This document shows positions 16,644-24,730 of a DNA stretch of 42,267 nucleotides, in pieces. The notes under the pieces are model-generated. The model was given only the letters and a program-made list of their open reading frames with translations, made no database searches and was not told the origin of the DNA. Both the position numbers and the translations under genes were made by a program. Positions within the stretch are counted from its first letter, which is position 1. Every line of letters starts with the position of its first letter. Source of the DNA: Deltaproteobacteria bacterium SM23_61. GTDB lineage: Bacteria > Desulfobacterota > SM23-61. The DNA lies in assembly GCA_001304105.1 (NCBI GenBank), contig LJUR01000023.1:1-42267 (forward strand), given 5' to 3'.

Positions 16644-18179
16644 ATGGCGATGATGACCGGAAAACAATACATCGAGTCACTCCGGGCCCTGAAACCGGAG
16701 GTTTACTTCTTGGGCCAAAAGATCAGGAGTATCGTTGACGAGCCCATGTTTCAGCCTCATCTTTATGGGGCGGCAATGACCTACGAGCTGGCCCATCATC
16801 CTGAATATGAAGAGATCATGACCGCCACCTCTCATTTAACCGGTGAAAGGATCAACCGATTCACCCACGTCCACCAAAGGATCGATGATCTGGTTAAAAA
16901 AGTGAGGATGATGAGGCTCCTCGGCCAGAAGACCGGCACGTGCTTCCAGAGATGTGTCGGCTTGGACGGCCTGAACGCCATCTACGTGATTACTTATGAC
17001 CTGGACCGGAAATACGGGACGGATTACCATGAACGATTCAAGAAATACCTGCGGGAGGTGCAAGAGAACGATTGGATGCCTGCCGGGGCCATGACGGATG
17101 CCAGGGGCGATCGCAGTCTTCGCCCCAGCAAGCAGAAACATCCCGGTGTCTACCTCCACATAAAGGAAAGGGTGAAGGATGGGATCATCGTTTCTGGCAC
17201 GAAGGCGCATATTACGGGTGCCATTAACAGCCATGAGATACTTACCATGCCCACCAGGACCATGACCGAAGAGGACCGGGATTACGCCCTCGCCTTCGCG
17301 ATTCCCGTCGATACCAAGGGGGTGACGTTGGTCTTCAGCAGGCAGACGAACGATACGAGGCGCTTGGACGGGGTGCTGGATGCCGGAAATCCAAAGTATG
17401 GCATCGTAGGCGGAGAGGCGGTGATCCTCTTCAAGGATGTGTTCGTCCCCTGGCAAAGGGTGTTCATGGCCGGTGAGGCTGATTTTACAACCCCGCTCGT
17501 AGAGACCTTTGCCGGATACCACCGGAGTAACTACGGGGGTTGCAAGGTGGGATTGGCCGATGTGGTCATCGGCGGATCGAGCTGGATCGCGGAGGCCCAT
17601 GGTATCGGCAATGCTTCCCACATCGTTGACAAACTCACGGAAATGATCGCCATGGCGGAGACCTGCTGGTCCTGCACCCTGGCTTGTTCTTATGAAGGAT
17701 ACCAAACTCCTTCCGGGGCATACCACATCCATCCCCTTCTAGCCAATGTAACCAAACTGAATATAACCAGGATGGTCTATGAATGGATGAGGTTGGGCCA
17801 GGATATCGCCGGTGGAAAGATCATTACCTTGCCATCGGAGAAGGACTTGAACAGCCCTGCATCGGGCCCAATGTTGGAGGAATGTTTTTCGGGAAAGGAC
17901 GGGTTTCCGCCCCGGGATATCATCAAGATGTTGAGACTGATCGAGAACATGTCTGTCGGGGCCGGCCTGCCCGAGGCCATGCATGGGGCGGGGTCTCCTG
18001 CGGCTCAGAAGATCATGATCGCAAGAAGAAGCGGGATCGAAAAAAAGACCGAACTTGCCCAGTCCGTGGCGGGGATAAGAAGGGATGGATACTTCGAAGC
18101 CATCGTAGGGAAGGAGGAGAAGGCGCATTGGAATGAGGTCAGGAAAAAGATAGAAGAGCGCAAGGTGCAGATTTATTGA
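16644..18179 (+). CDS. 4-hydroxybutyryl-CoA dehydratase-type flavo/Fe-S protein
   Basis: This 511-residue protein belongs to the 4-hydroxyphenylacetate 3-hydroxylase / 4-hydroxybutyryl-CoA dehydratase superfamily. The four [4Fe-4S] ligands of the dehydratase are all present: Cys100 and Cys104 (TCFQRC), His293 and Cys300 (HRSNYGGC), each shifted by only one residue from the numbering of the clostridial enzyme. Plain hydroxylases lack them, so a radical dehydration/isomerisation on an acyl-CoA is likely, though the exact acyl group may differ. The ATG follows 'ggaggagga'. No CoA transferase is adjacent; a small Cys-rich protein and thioredoxin follow. Confidence 0.88.
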   Translation: MAMMTGKQYIESLRALKPEVYFLGQKIRSIVDEPMFQPHLYGAAMTYELAHHPEYEEIMTATSHLTGERINRFTHVHQRIDDLVKKVRMMRLLGQKTGTCFQRCVGLDGLNAIYVITYDLDRKYGTDYHERFKKYLREVQENDWMPAGAMTDARGDRSLRPSKQKHPGVYLHIKERVKDGIIVSGTKAHITGAINSHEILTMPTRTMTEEDRDYALAFAIPVDTKGVTLVFSRQTNDTRRLDGVLDAGNPKYGIVGGEAVILFKDVFVPWQRVFMAGEADFTTPLVETFAGYHRSNYGGCKVGLADVVIGGSSWIAEAHGIGNASHIVDKLTEMIAMAETCWSCTLACSYEGYQTPSGAYHIHPLLANVTKLNITRMVYEWMRLGQDIAGGKIITLPSEKDLNSPASGPMLEECFSGKDGFPPRDIIKMLRLIENMSVGAGLPEAMHGAGSPAAQKIMIARRSGIEKKTELAQSVAGIRRDGYFEAIVGKEEKAHWNEVRKKIEERKVQIY

Positions 18180-18212
18180 TAACTCCCCGGTCGATAAGGC
18201 CTTTCAGGGTCT

Positions 18213-18524
18213 ATGTTCACAATCGGCGTATGCTACTGCGGTGGATGTAATCCGCAGATAGACAGGTCCAGGATCGTGATGGAGCTGAGAGAGGGGCTTA
18301 ATAAGATGGGGTTAAAGGTTGATTTCACCAGCCTAAGAGATAGGCCTGTTGACATGGCTCTTCTGGTGAATGGATGTAAACACGCCTGCCTGGAGGCAAA
18401 AAGCCTCAAAGCAGGTCGGGGTCGCCTGAAAATATCAGTAAGGGGTGAGATGGTGGATGATCAGTACGTTGGAGAGGGGGATTTACCAAAAATTTTAATC
18501 CAAAGGATAAGCTCCTTTCTTTAG
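18213..18524 (+). CDS. Unrecognised Cys-rich small protein (CYCGGCNP motif)
   Basis: This 103-residue protein was not recognised. It has an N-terminal CYCGGCNPQIDR motif (residues 7-18) and a second cysteine pair 'NGCKHACLE' near residues 54-61, with a central alternating helix/strand pattern. Four or five cysteines in this arrangement suggest a metal or Fe-S site, or a redox-active pair. It follows the dehydratase-type gene after 33 bases in the same direction and may be an accessory to that enzyme; this is inference from position. Confidence 0.6.
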   Translation: MFTIGVCYCGGCNPQIDRSRIVMELREGLNKMGLKVDFTSLRDRPVDMALLVNGCKHACLEAKSLKAGRGRLKISVRGEMVDDQYVGEGDLPKILIQRISSFL

Positions 18525-18669
18525 TCCATTTCCCGGGTTTGCCTGCTGCGCCCGTTTTCGATGCCGGATGCGCCTGCAGGTTCCCGGTTGATCAAAGATT
18601 CGCGTAAGGGTAGGCGAAAGAAACGTTCAATAGGCACAAAAAAAGAAAAATCTTTTATTTAAAGGAGCG

Positions 18670-18996
18670 ATGCCTATGGTGCTGGAAATCACAGATCAGG
18701 ATTTCGATGAACAGGTGCTGAAATCAAATATTCCCGTCGTGGTGGACTTCTGGGCGCCCTGGTGCGGTCCGTGCCATATGATCGCCCCGCTAACCGAGAA
18801 GTTTTCTCAGGAATACGAGAACAGACTCAAATTCTGTAAGCTGAACGTGGATGAGAACCCCCAGATGGCCGAGAAATACAGGGTGATGAGCATACCCTTG
18901 CTGCTTTTTTTCAAAGATGGCAAGAAGGTCGACGAAAGCCTTGGGGCGGTCCCGGAGCGCGTTCTCCGGCCCAAAATCGAGGGGTTGGCACAGTAG
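18670..18996 (+). CDS. Thioredoxin
   Basis: This is a canonical thioredoxin of 108 residues with the WCGPC active site (Cys32 and Cys35), the 'VVDFWAPW' strand and the cis-proline loop 'MSIPLLLFF'. It reduces protein disulfides in the cytoplasm. An ATG two codons downstream (18676) is better spaced from the ribosome-binding site 'aaaggag' and may be the true start. No thioredoxin reductase gene is nearby. Confidence 0.95.
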   Translation: MPMVLEITDQDFDEQVLKSNIPVVVDFWAPWCGPCHMIAPLTEKFSQEYENRLKFCKLNVDENPQMAEKYRVMSIPLLLFFKDGKKVDESLGAVPERVLRPKIEGLAQ

Positions 18997-19027
18997 GGCG
19001 GCCTACGGAGAAGCGAAGGTCACAAAC

Positions 19028-19315
19028 ATGGCGAATTTCCGAGAGATCGACGAGGCCCGGAGAACGTTGGGGTTATCAGAGGCGGCGACCCTAAAAGAGA
19101 TCAAGCGGGCGTACAGGAACATGGCTTTTCGCTGCCATCCAGATAGGGCCTGGAATGACGCGGCATCCGGGGAGAGGATGAAGAAGCTGAACAGGGCCTA
19201 TCAGATCCTCATGCACTACTGTGCCCGTTTCCACTACACCTTCCGGGAGGAAGATGTGGCCAGGGCATACCCCGAAGAAGAGTATCTGAGAAGATGGCGC
19301 GATTATGGCCCATAA
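19028..19315 (+). CDS. Short J-domain protein
   Basis: This 95-residue protein consists almost entirely of a J domain: 'ARRTLGLSEAATLKEIKRAYR', the HPD motif ('CHPDRAW') and 'KKLNRAYQILM'. It is the second J-domain protein in the window and carries a C-terminal extension ending in 'EEEYLRRWRDYGP'. It starts shortly after thioredoxin and overlaps the GAF gene by 22 bases, suggesting an operon. Client unknown. The ribosome-binding site is weak (gaagg). Confidence 0.78.
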   Translation: MANFREIDEARRTLGLSEAATLKEIKRAYRNMAFRCHPDRAWNDAASGERMKKLNRAYQILMHYCARFHYTFREEDVARAYPEEEYLRRWRDYGP

Positions 19316-20160
19316 ACCGGAGGCTGGAGTTGCCCGGTGAAAACATCAAGGAACTTGCGGAAAAGATAGGGGGGAAAATACTTCCGAATCAACGGATAAA
19401 TAATAAGAGGGTGGACACATTGGAGGATAGAAAAGCAGGGGAATCAGATTCGATAAAGCGATATCGAGATCTTCTCGAAATGGCCCATCTGGTGAGTTGG
19501 TGCACGGAACGGGATTATCTCATCAAGAATTGTCTGGAACATATAAACCAGAGACTGGGAAAACGCGCCCGGTGTGCCCTTATGGAGGGAGAAGATCTGA
19601 AAATTTGCTGCTGGGTTGGCAGATATGATTATCCAACAGAACGAGTTATCGTTCGCCGCGAAAGCATCGTTTGGAAAGCGGTAAAAGACGGAAACCCGAT
19701 AAACTTGACCGATCCTCAAGCGTGTGAGGGGTACCCACATAGCTTACCGGAGGAAGTCAGAATTAAATCCATCATCCCCCTCTGGTATGTAGACTCATTA
19801 AGCCAAGAAGAAAAAATGGTCGGGGCTCTCATCGTAGATTCCGGAAAGGAAGGAACTCCGATTTCGAGCGAGGAGTTTGAATATCTAAAGGACGTGGGTG
19901 CGTTAATTGGATCGGCCATCGGCAAAGCGGACCTCATCGGGAAATTGGGAGACTGCTACCGGGGAAAGGAAGAAATGGTCCTGGATACGGTTGATGCTTT
20001 CCGAAACCGGGTTGCAGCCATTGGGACGATCTGCCGGCGCATGGAACGGATGGCCAATAATGCAGTTGTGGCGCAGGAAGTTCGGTCTTTAATCAATGAA
20101 GTCGAGTTACTCGAAATGCACCTGGAACGATTTGAAAACTATTTGAAGAATGAAGTTTGA
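19294..20160 (+). CDS. GAF-domain protein
   Basis: This 288-residue soluble protein has a GAF-like sensory domain (about residues 60-210: 'LLEMAHLVSWC', 'ALMEGEDLKICCWVG', 'SIIPLWYV', 'GALIVDSG') followed by a helical segment ('DAFRNRVAAIGTICRRMERM') that resembles a histidine-kinase dimerisation helix but has no phosphorylatable His and no ATPase domain. It probably senses a small ligand and acts through protein contact. The start is uncertain: the ATG at 19294 overlaps the J-domain gene, and later non-ATG starts are possible. No DNA-binding or AAA domain is seen, so it is not the missing sigma-54 activator. Confidence 0.7.
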   Translation: MARLWPINRRLELPGENIKELAEKIGGKILPNQRINNKRVDTLEDRKAGESDSIKRYRDLLEMAHLVSWCTERDYLIKNCLEHINQRLGKRARCALMEGEDLKICCWVGRYDYPTERVIVRRESIVWKAVKDGNPINLTDPQACEGYPHSLPEEVRIKSIIPLWYVDSLSQEEKMVGALIVDSGKEGTPISSEEFEYLKDVGALIGSAIGKADLIGKLGDCYRGKEEMVLDTVDAFRNRVAAIGTICRRMERMANNAVVAQEVRSLINEVELLEMHLERFENYLKNEV

Positions 20161-20398
20161 ATCGTGGGAGAAGGAAATCAAGAAAAAAGCTGCGGCAGAA
20201 GAGACCACGGCGGGTCTTGACCTGCCCGAGAATGAATGGGAGCGGGAATTAGCCGTTTTAGGGCACATGGAGATCCTGGGCGCCAAAAAAAAGAAGGGAA
20301 GATTCTCTACACGCTTTTTCCGGAAGGCAAATAGGGAATTCATCTCATTCAAAAGAAGAAGGATCGGGAAACATGGCCGGAGATATATTGAAGGTTAA
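20150..20398 (+). CDS. Hypothetical 82-residue charged protein
   Basis: This reading frame starts inside the end of the GAF gene and ends 26 bases into the ABC ATPase gene. The product is strongly charged with a basic end ('KRRRIGKHGRR'), has no cysteine or membrane segment, and was not recognised. It fills a 212-base gap between well-supported genes in the same direction, the main reason for listing it; a ribosome-binding site is not obvious. Confidence 0.4.
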   Translation: MKFESWEKEIKKKAAAEETTAGLDLPENEWERELAVLGHMEILGAKKKKGRFSTRFFRKANREFISFKRRRIGKHGRRYIEG

Positions 20399-20939
20399 AA
20401 ATTTGAATGTGGTGCTCGATGGGGAGGAAATCATCAAAGATTTATCCTTTGAGGTTAAAGAGAGAGAAACCCTGATCATTTTGGGGCCGAATGGAGCGGG
20501 AAAGACAACCCTCTTACGGACCCTCCTGGGCCTCAATCCCTATTCCGGAGAGATCACCTGGAACACGAAGAGTATCAGTTACCTCCCCCCCCAGGAGCTA
20601 TTCCAGAGAAAGGAGGTGACGCCCTTAAGCATCGGAGAATTCTTCGGGTTCAAGAAGGTCTCTTCCGAAACGGTTTTACGCATCTTTTCCGCCGTAGGAT
20701 TGGATTCCTCCCTGCTCCGAAGAAGATTCGGTGCGGTTTCCACCGGCCAGTTTCAAAGGATGCTGATCGCCTGGGCCCTCGTGGATCAACCCAAAGTGCT
20801 CCTTTTTGACGAGCCCGCTTCCGGCATTGATATCGGAGGCCAGGAAACCGTCTATTCTCTTCTGCATCAATTTTGGCAAGACTGGAATCTTACGATTTTG
20901 CTGGTGACCCACGATACGAGCACAGACATAATTAGGTGA
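20373..20939 (+). CDS. ABC transporter ATPase, zinc/manganese type, C-terminally short
   Basis: This 188-residue protein has Walker A (GPNGAGKT), a Q-loop ('YLPPQE'), the signature segment ('STGQFQR'), Walker B ('VLLFDEPASG') and the H-loop ('VTHD'), then stops eight residues later. Metal-import ATPases of the ZnuC/TroB kind normally run another 50 or so residues. The permease gene begins seven bases further on, so there is no room for a lost end by frameshift. The ATPase core is intact, so it may be active. Metal specificity is inferred from the permease. Confidence 0.85.
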   Translation: MAGDILKVKNLNVVLDGEEIIKDLSFEVKERETLIILGPNGAGKTTLLRTLLGLNPYSGEITWNTKSISYLPPQELFQRKEVTPLSIGEFFGFKKVSSETVLRIFSAVGLDSSLLRRRFGAVSTGQFQRMLIAWALVDQPKVLLFDEPASGIDIGGQETVYSLLHQFWQDWNLTILLVTHDTSTDIIR

Positions 20940-20946
20940 ACAGCCC

Positions 20947-21705
20947 ATGGAGTTTCTTTTTGCCCTGATCATCGGCTTTTTTTTAGGCGGCGCGGCCGGC
21001 TACCTGGGAACCCTGATGTTGTCCCAGAGAATGGCTTTGGTGGCCGGCCCCTTGGGCCACCTGACCCTTCCCGGAATTGCCCTGGCCCTGATCTTCAATT
21101 TTGATGTTTCCCTGGGGGCCTTCCCCTTCGTGATTCTGGGAATCTTCTTTATCTGGCTGTTTGAAATGAACACCAAGCTCCCCATGGAGGCGCTGACGGC
21201 GATTGTTTTTGCCACGGGGGTGGCCATTACTTTTTTGTTCCTTCCGGAAGAAAAAACGGTGCCCGCTCTGATCGGGGACATCTCGCAGATCCAATTTCTC
21301 GCCACCTTCCTTTCGGTCATGCTTTCCCTGCTCGTCCTTTTTGTGACCAAAAAAATCTACTCCCCCATGATCCTGGCAGGAATTTCGGAAGATCTGGCCA
21401 AGACGCAAAGAATCCCCATAAAAAAATATCATTTCCTGTACCTGCTTTGTATCGCCCTTACCGTCGCCCTGGGGGTGAGAATCGTGGGCGGGCTGATGAC
21501 CGCGGCCCTGGTGGCCATCCCGGCCTGCGCCGCGAGAAATGTATCCACGAATCTGATTCAGTATTCCTACAGCGGATTTTTCTTTGGAAGCCTTTCGTGT
21601 ATTTTGGGCATGGTTGCCTTTCAGTTCACGAATCTTCCGATCGGGCCATTGATCGTGATTGTGAGTACTCTATTCTTCCTCCTCTCCTTATTTTTCAAAA
21701 AGTGA
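20947..21705 (+). CDS. ABC-3 family metal transporter permease (ZnuB type)
   Basis: This 252-residue membrane protein has about seven or eight hydrophobic segments and the family motifs 'GPLGHLTLPGIALAL' and 'GVRIVGGLMTAALVAIPACAA'. ABC-3 permeases import zinc, manganese or iron. It follows its ATPase after seven bases, but no metal-binding receptor gene is nearby, so the system is either incomplete here or uses a receptor encoded elsewhere. The ATG is supported by its position and by the immediate hydrophobic N-terminus. Confidence 0.88.
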   Translation: MEFLFALIIGFFLGGAAGYLGTLMLSQRMALVAGPLGHLTLPGIALALIFNFDVSLGAFPFVILGIFFIWLFEMNTKLPMEALTAIVFATGVAITFLFLPEEKTVPALIGDISQIQFLATFLSVMLSLLVLFVTKKIYSPMILAGISEDLAKTQRIPIKKYHFLYLLCIALTVALGVRIVGGLMTAALVAIPACAARNVSTNLIQYSYSGFFFGSLSCILGMVAFQFTNLPIGPLIVIVSTLFFLLSLFFKK

Positions 21706-21758
21706 TTCTTTTTCCGGAACCTTTTCCACCGGTCCCGGATAGGAGAAAGGAGTTGCCC

Positions 21759-23669
21759 ATGGAAAGGATGTTCGCAGGATTCAAACTCGGCACAGTTCAG
21801 CTGGTGAACCGATTCGTGTTTCCGCCCGTTAAACTTGCCTACGGGAATCCCGACGGCACCGTAACGAACCGGCAGCTGGAATTCTACCGGCAGATCGCCA
21901 AAAACGGCCCTGCCGTCTTAATCCTGGAGCCCGTTTCTGTGACCGTAGAAGGGAAAGAGCATCCCCGACAGCTCTGTATCCATCCCCCCCAAAGCGCAAC
22001 CGAACTCAAGAAGATTGTCGAGGGGATCCAAAATGAGGGCCGCCTGGCCTGCCTTCATCTGAACCATGCGGGCGCAGCCGCCAATCCCAAGGCGACGGGC
22101 GCGAAACCCAGGGCCCCATCCGTCATAACCTGCCCGGCGAGCGGCCAGGAGTCGGAGCCCCTGAGCGAAGAAGAGATCCAAAAGATCCTTGCCGCCTATC
22201 AGTCAGCAGCCCAAAAGGCAGTCGAGGCGGGCTTCAACCTCATCGAGATCCAGGCGGGGCATGGCTACCTGCTGTCACAATTTCTGAACGGCAAAGTCAA
22301 CAAGAGAACCGATCGTTACGGTCAAAACCGGTTGCTCTTTGCTAAAGAGGTCCTCTCCGTTGTGCGGGAGAGCGCTCCGGACATCCGCTGCATTGCCAGA
22401 ATTTCGGGCCATGAGATGTCACCCGAGTTCGGCCTCCCCCAGGAAGATCTGCTGCCTTTCCTGAAACTGGCAGAGGAGATGGGAATGAGTGCCCTGCATG
22501 TGGGTATGGGAAATGCCTGCTTCAGTCCTCCCTGGTATTTTCACCATGGCAGTCTGCCGGAAAAACCCCAGATGGATGCCCTTTCCTGGCTTCGCGCCAA
22601 GACTTCACTCCCCATCATCGCCGCCGGCAGGATGGGGAGAAAGGAAAGGATTGAGGAAATCCTGGCCAAGGGGCTGGCGGATCTTGTGGCCCTCGGAAGA
22701 CCGTTGATTGCCGATCCGGAATTGATCGAAAAATGGCAAAAGGGGGAGAATGAAAAGGTCATGCCCTGTGGTTATTGCCTCCAGGGGTGCCTCCACCGGG
22801 TGAGGAGTGGAGAGCCTCTGGGCTGTAACTTGAACCCGCAGATCGGTTTGCCCCCCCTGCAGCGGGCCCCTCAAGCGAGGAGGGTTCTGATCGCCGGGGG
22901 AGGCCCAGCCGGCATGAGCGCGGCTCTTTATATGACCCGGCGCGGACACCGAGTGACCCTGGCCGAGAAGGCAGACCATCTTGGGGGGCAATTCACTTTT
23001 GCCTGGCAGGCTCCGGGCAAGAAAGCCATGAAAGAAGGGTTGGAACGTTTGAAAGGCGCTGTGAAGGAGAGTGGGGTCTCGATCCTTTTGGAAAGGACCG
23101 CCGACGCGGCCCTTGTGCAGGAGCTTAAGCCGGATCTTCTGGTATGGGCGACAGGTACTTTCCAGAATATCCCGGAAATCCCGGGGCTCGAGCATCAGCA
23201 CACCATTGCCGCTTTGGATTTTTTCACGGGGGAAAGGAAAGTTCAGGGCCCGAGAGTCCTGGTCATTGGTGCCGGAAGAACGGGCATCGAAATCGCCGAA
23301 AGATTGGGCCAGGACGGCTATGAGGTGGTGGCTACCAAACGGACCGATCCCATCGGGGGAATGATGGAAATGATCACCAGAAACCTGACTTTGAAGAGGA
23401 TCGGGCAGATGCCGAAGGTGGTCCTGATGCCTCATACCACCGTCAAGAACTTTTTCCCCCGCACGGTGGACGTAGAACAGGAGGGGAAAAGGATGTCCCT
23501 CGAGCCTTTCCAAACGGTGATTCTTGCGTCCGGCATGGTATCGGCTCCGGAACCGGATGAAGAAATCCGTAAGCGCGTTCCCAAGATAGAAAGGATCGGC
23601 GATGCCAGGGATGTCCAAGACATCTTTGCCGCTATCCAGGCAGGCTACCAGCTGGCCGTAAAGTATTAG
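21759..23669 (+). CDS. Fe-S flavoenzyme of the 2,4-dienoyl-CoA / 2-enoate reductase type
   Basis: This 636-residue protein combines an Old Yellow Enzyme TIM barrel (about residues 1-325, with 'AGHGYLLSQFLNGKVNKRTDRYG'-region residues that bind FMN and substrate), a four-cysteine [4Fe-4S] motif (Cys337, Cys340, Cys344, Cys356) and a two-domain FAD/NAD(P)H module ('IAGGGPAGMSAAL' and 'VIGAGRTGIEIAE'). Relatives reduce enoates, dienoyl-CoAs or demethylate amines. The ATG at 21759 lies just after 'aaaggag'; the frame extends upstream into the permease gene but without family similarity. It is followed by a ferredoxin, a plausible redox partner. Confidence 0.88.
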   Translation: MERMFAGFKLGTVQLVNRFVFPPVKLAYGNPDGTVTNRQLEFYRQIAKNGPAVLILEPVSVTVEGKEHPRQLCIHPPQSATELKKIVEGIQNEGRLACLHLNHAGAAANPKATGAKPRAPSVITCPASGQESEPLSEEEIQKILAAYQSAAQKAVEAGFNLIEIQAGHGYLLSQFLNGKVNKRTDRYGQNRLLFAKEVLSVVRESAPDIRCIARISGHEMSPEFGLPQEDLLPFLKLAEEMGMSALHVGMGNACFSPPWYFHHGSLPEKPQMDALSWLRAKTSLPIIAAGRMGRKERIEEILAKGLADLVALGRPLIADPELIEKWQKGENEKVMPCGYCLQGCLHRVRSGEPLGCNLNPQIGLPPLQRAPQARRVLIAGGGPAGMSAALYMTRRGHRVTLAEKADHLGGQFTFAWQAPGKKAMKEGLERLKGAVKESGVSILLERTADAALVQELKPDLLVWATGTFQNIPEIPGLEHQHTIAALDFFTGERKVQGPRVLVIGAGRTGIEIAERLGQDGYEVVATKRTDPIGGMMEMITRNLTLKRIGQMPKVVLMPHTTVKNFFPRTVDVEQEGKRMSLEPFQTVILASGMVSAPEPDEEIRKRVPKIERIGDARDVQDIFAAIQAGYQLAVKY

Positions 23670-23680
23670 GAAAGAACAAA

Positions 23681-24010
23681 ATGGATCGGGAGAAAGAGTT
23701 CCAAACGCTCAGAGGAAGGGCCCGGGCACTGGAAGCCCGGCTTTCCTGGCTGGAGAGGCGGCTTCGGCAAATGGAAACCGGGTCTGCACCTTCTTTTCGT
23801 AGGGCTACGGTGAACCCGGGGAAATGTGTGGGGTGCGGCTTATGTCAAGCCAGTTGCCCTTCTGGGGCGATGGTTGTTGAAAAGACCGCCTGGGTTCTTG
23901 CCGATCGTTGCATCGGGTGTGGTCGCTGCGTTGAAGTGTGTCCTGAGGGAGCAATCTCATTGCGCGCCCCGCGATCCAGCCATCAGGGACAAGCAGGAAG
24001 GCCTTTCTAA
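23681..24010 (+). CDS. 2[4Fe-4S] ferredoxin with N-terminal coiled coil
   Basis: This 109-residue protein has an N-terminal helical, heptad-like segment (residues 1-32, 'LRGRARALEARLSWLERRL') and a ferredoxin domain with two CxxCxxCxxxCP motifs ('CVGCGLCQASCP' and 'CIGCGRCVEVCP'). It can carry one electron per cluster. It starts 11 bases after the flavoenzyme stop, so it may be the electron carrier or subunit for that enzyme; the coiled coil could mediate docking. Confidence 0.88.
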   Translation: MDREKEFQTLRGRARALEARLSWLERRLRQMETGSAPSFRRATVNPGKCVGCGLCQASCPSGAMVVEKTAWVLADRCIGCGRCVEVCPEGAISLRAPRSSHQGQAGRPF

Positions 24011-24025
24011 AAAGGGAGAGCGAGA

Positions 24026-24673
24026 ATGGACCCCATTTCCTTTTCCGATATCACCATCGTTTCTTGCGGAACCTTGAGCCTGGAGCTGAATTATCTGAAG
24101 AAAACGGGTTTCCTGAATGCCCGTCAGATTTTGTACACCACGCCGGGCCTCCACGAAAGCCCCCGGGAGCTGGAAAGACAGCTCCTCAGACAGATCGCCA
24201 AGGCCAAGGATACGGCAGGCAAGATCCTTGTGGTCTACGGGGGGAAGTTCTGCTATGTGAACGCTGACGAGCCAACCCGAACCATGAAGACGATGGTTGA
24301 AGAACAGGGGCCAAGCGTCAGGAGGATCCGGGCGACCCACTGTGCGGATATGCTGGCGAGCGAAGCAGAACGCGAAAGAATCGCCCAAGAGATGGCGGGC
24401 GGTGAAAAGGTCTGGTGGATGACTCCGGGCTGGATCCAGTTTCGTCACCATGTGTTTAAGGATTGGGATAAGGGGCTGGCCAATGAAAACTTTCCTCGAC
24501 ATACAGGTGGGGCGATCGTCCTGGATGGCATCGGCTACGTGGACCGTTATATGGCCGACCATCCGGAAGAGTTCCTGGAATATTCCGACTGGATGGGAAT
24601 CCCCATTCAGCCGTTCCCCATTTCCCTGGATCGCTTAAAGACCCTGCTCCTGGAGGAAGCGACCGCATTCTGA
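24026..24673 (+). CDS. DUF1638 protein
   Basis: This 215-residue protein matches the DUF1638 family, with the N-terminal 'IVSCGTLSLEL' (Cys14), 'LVVYGGKFCYVN', 'RIRATHCADML' and 'WWMTPGWIQF' segments. Conserved cysteines and histidines suggest metal or cofactor binding. Family members are known mainly from anaerobes and methanogens and often lie near corrinoid methyltransferase genes; none is visible here. It follows the ferredoxin after 15 bases. Function unknown. Confidence 0.8.
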   Translation: MDPISFSDITIVSCGTLSLELNYLKKTGFLNARQILYTTPGLHESPRELERQLLRQIAKAKDTAGKILVVYGGKFCYVNADEPTRTMKTMVEEQGPSVRRIRATHCADMLASEAERERIAQEMAGGEKVWWMTPGWIQFRHHVFKDWDKGLANENFPRHTGGAIVLDGIGYVDRYMADHPEEFLEYSDWMGIPIQPFPISLDRLKTLLLEEATAF

Positions 24674-24730
24674 AGACTGGGGCCGGGCAGAACTTATTCC
24701 GTTTCATCCTGCTCAACAGAGGCAAGGCGA

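Noticed and set aside
20930-20950. TGA at the end of the short ABC ATPase as a possible selenocysteine codon
   Set aside because: The frame beyond the TGA has no similarity to ABC ATPases, and the permease gene starts at once.
22605-23618. 337-codon minus-strand frame
   Set aside because: Antisense to the Fe-S flavoenzyme; no domain seen.
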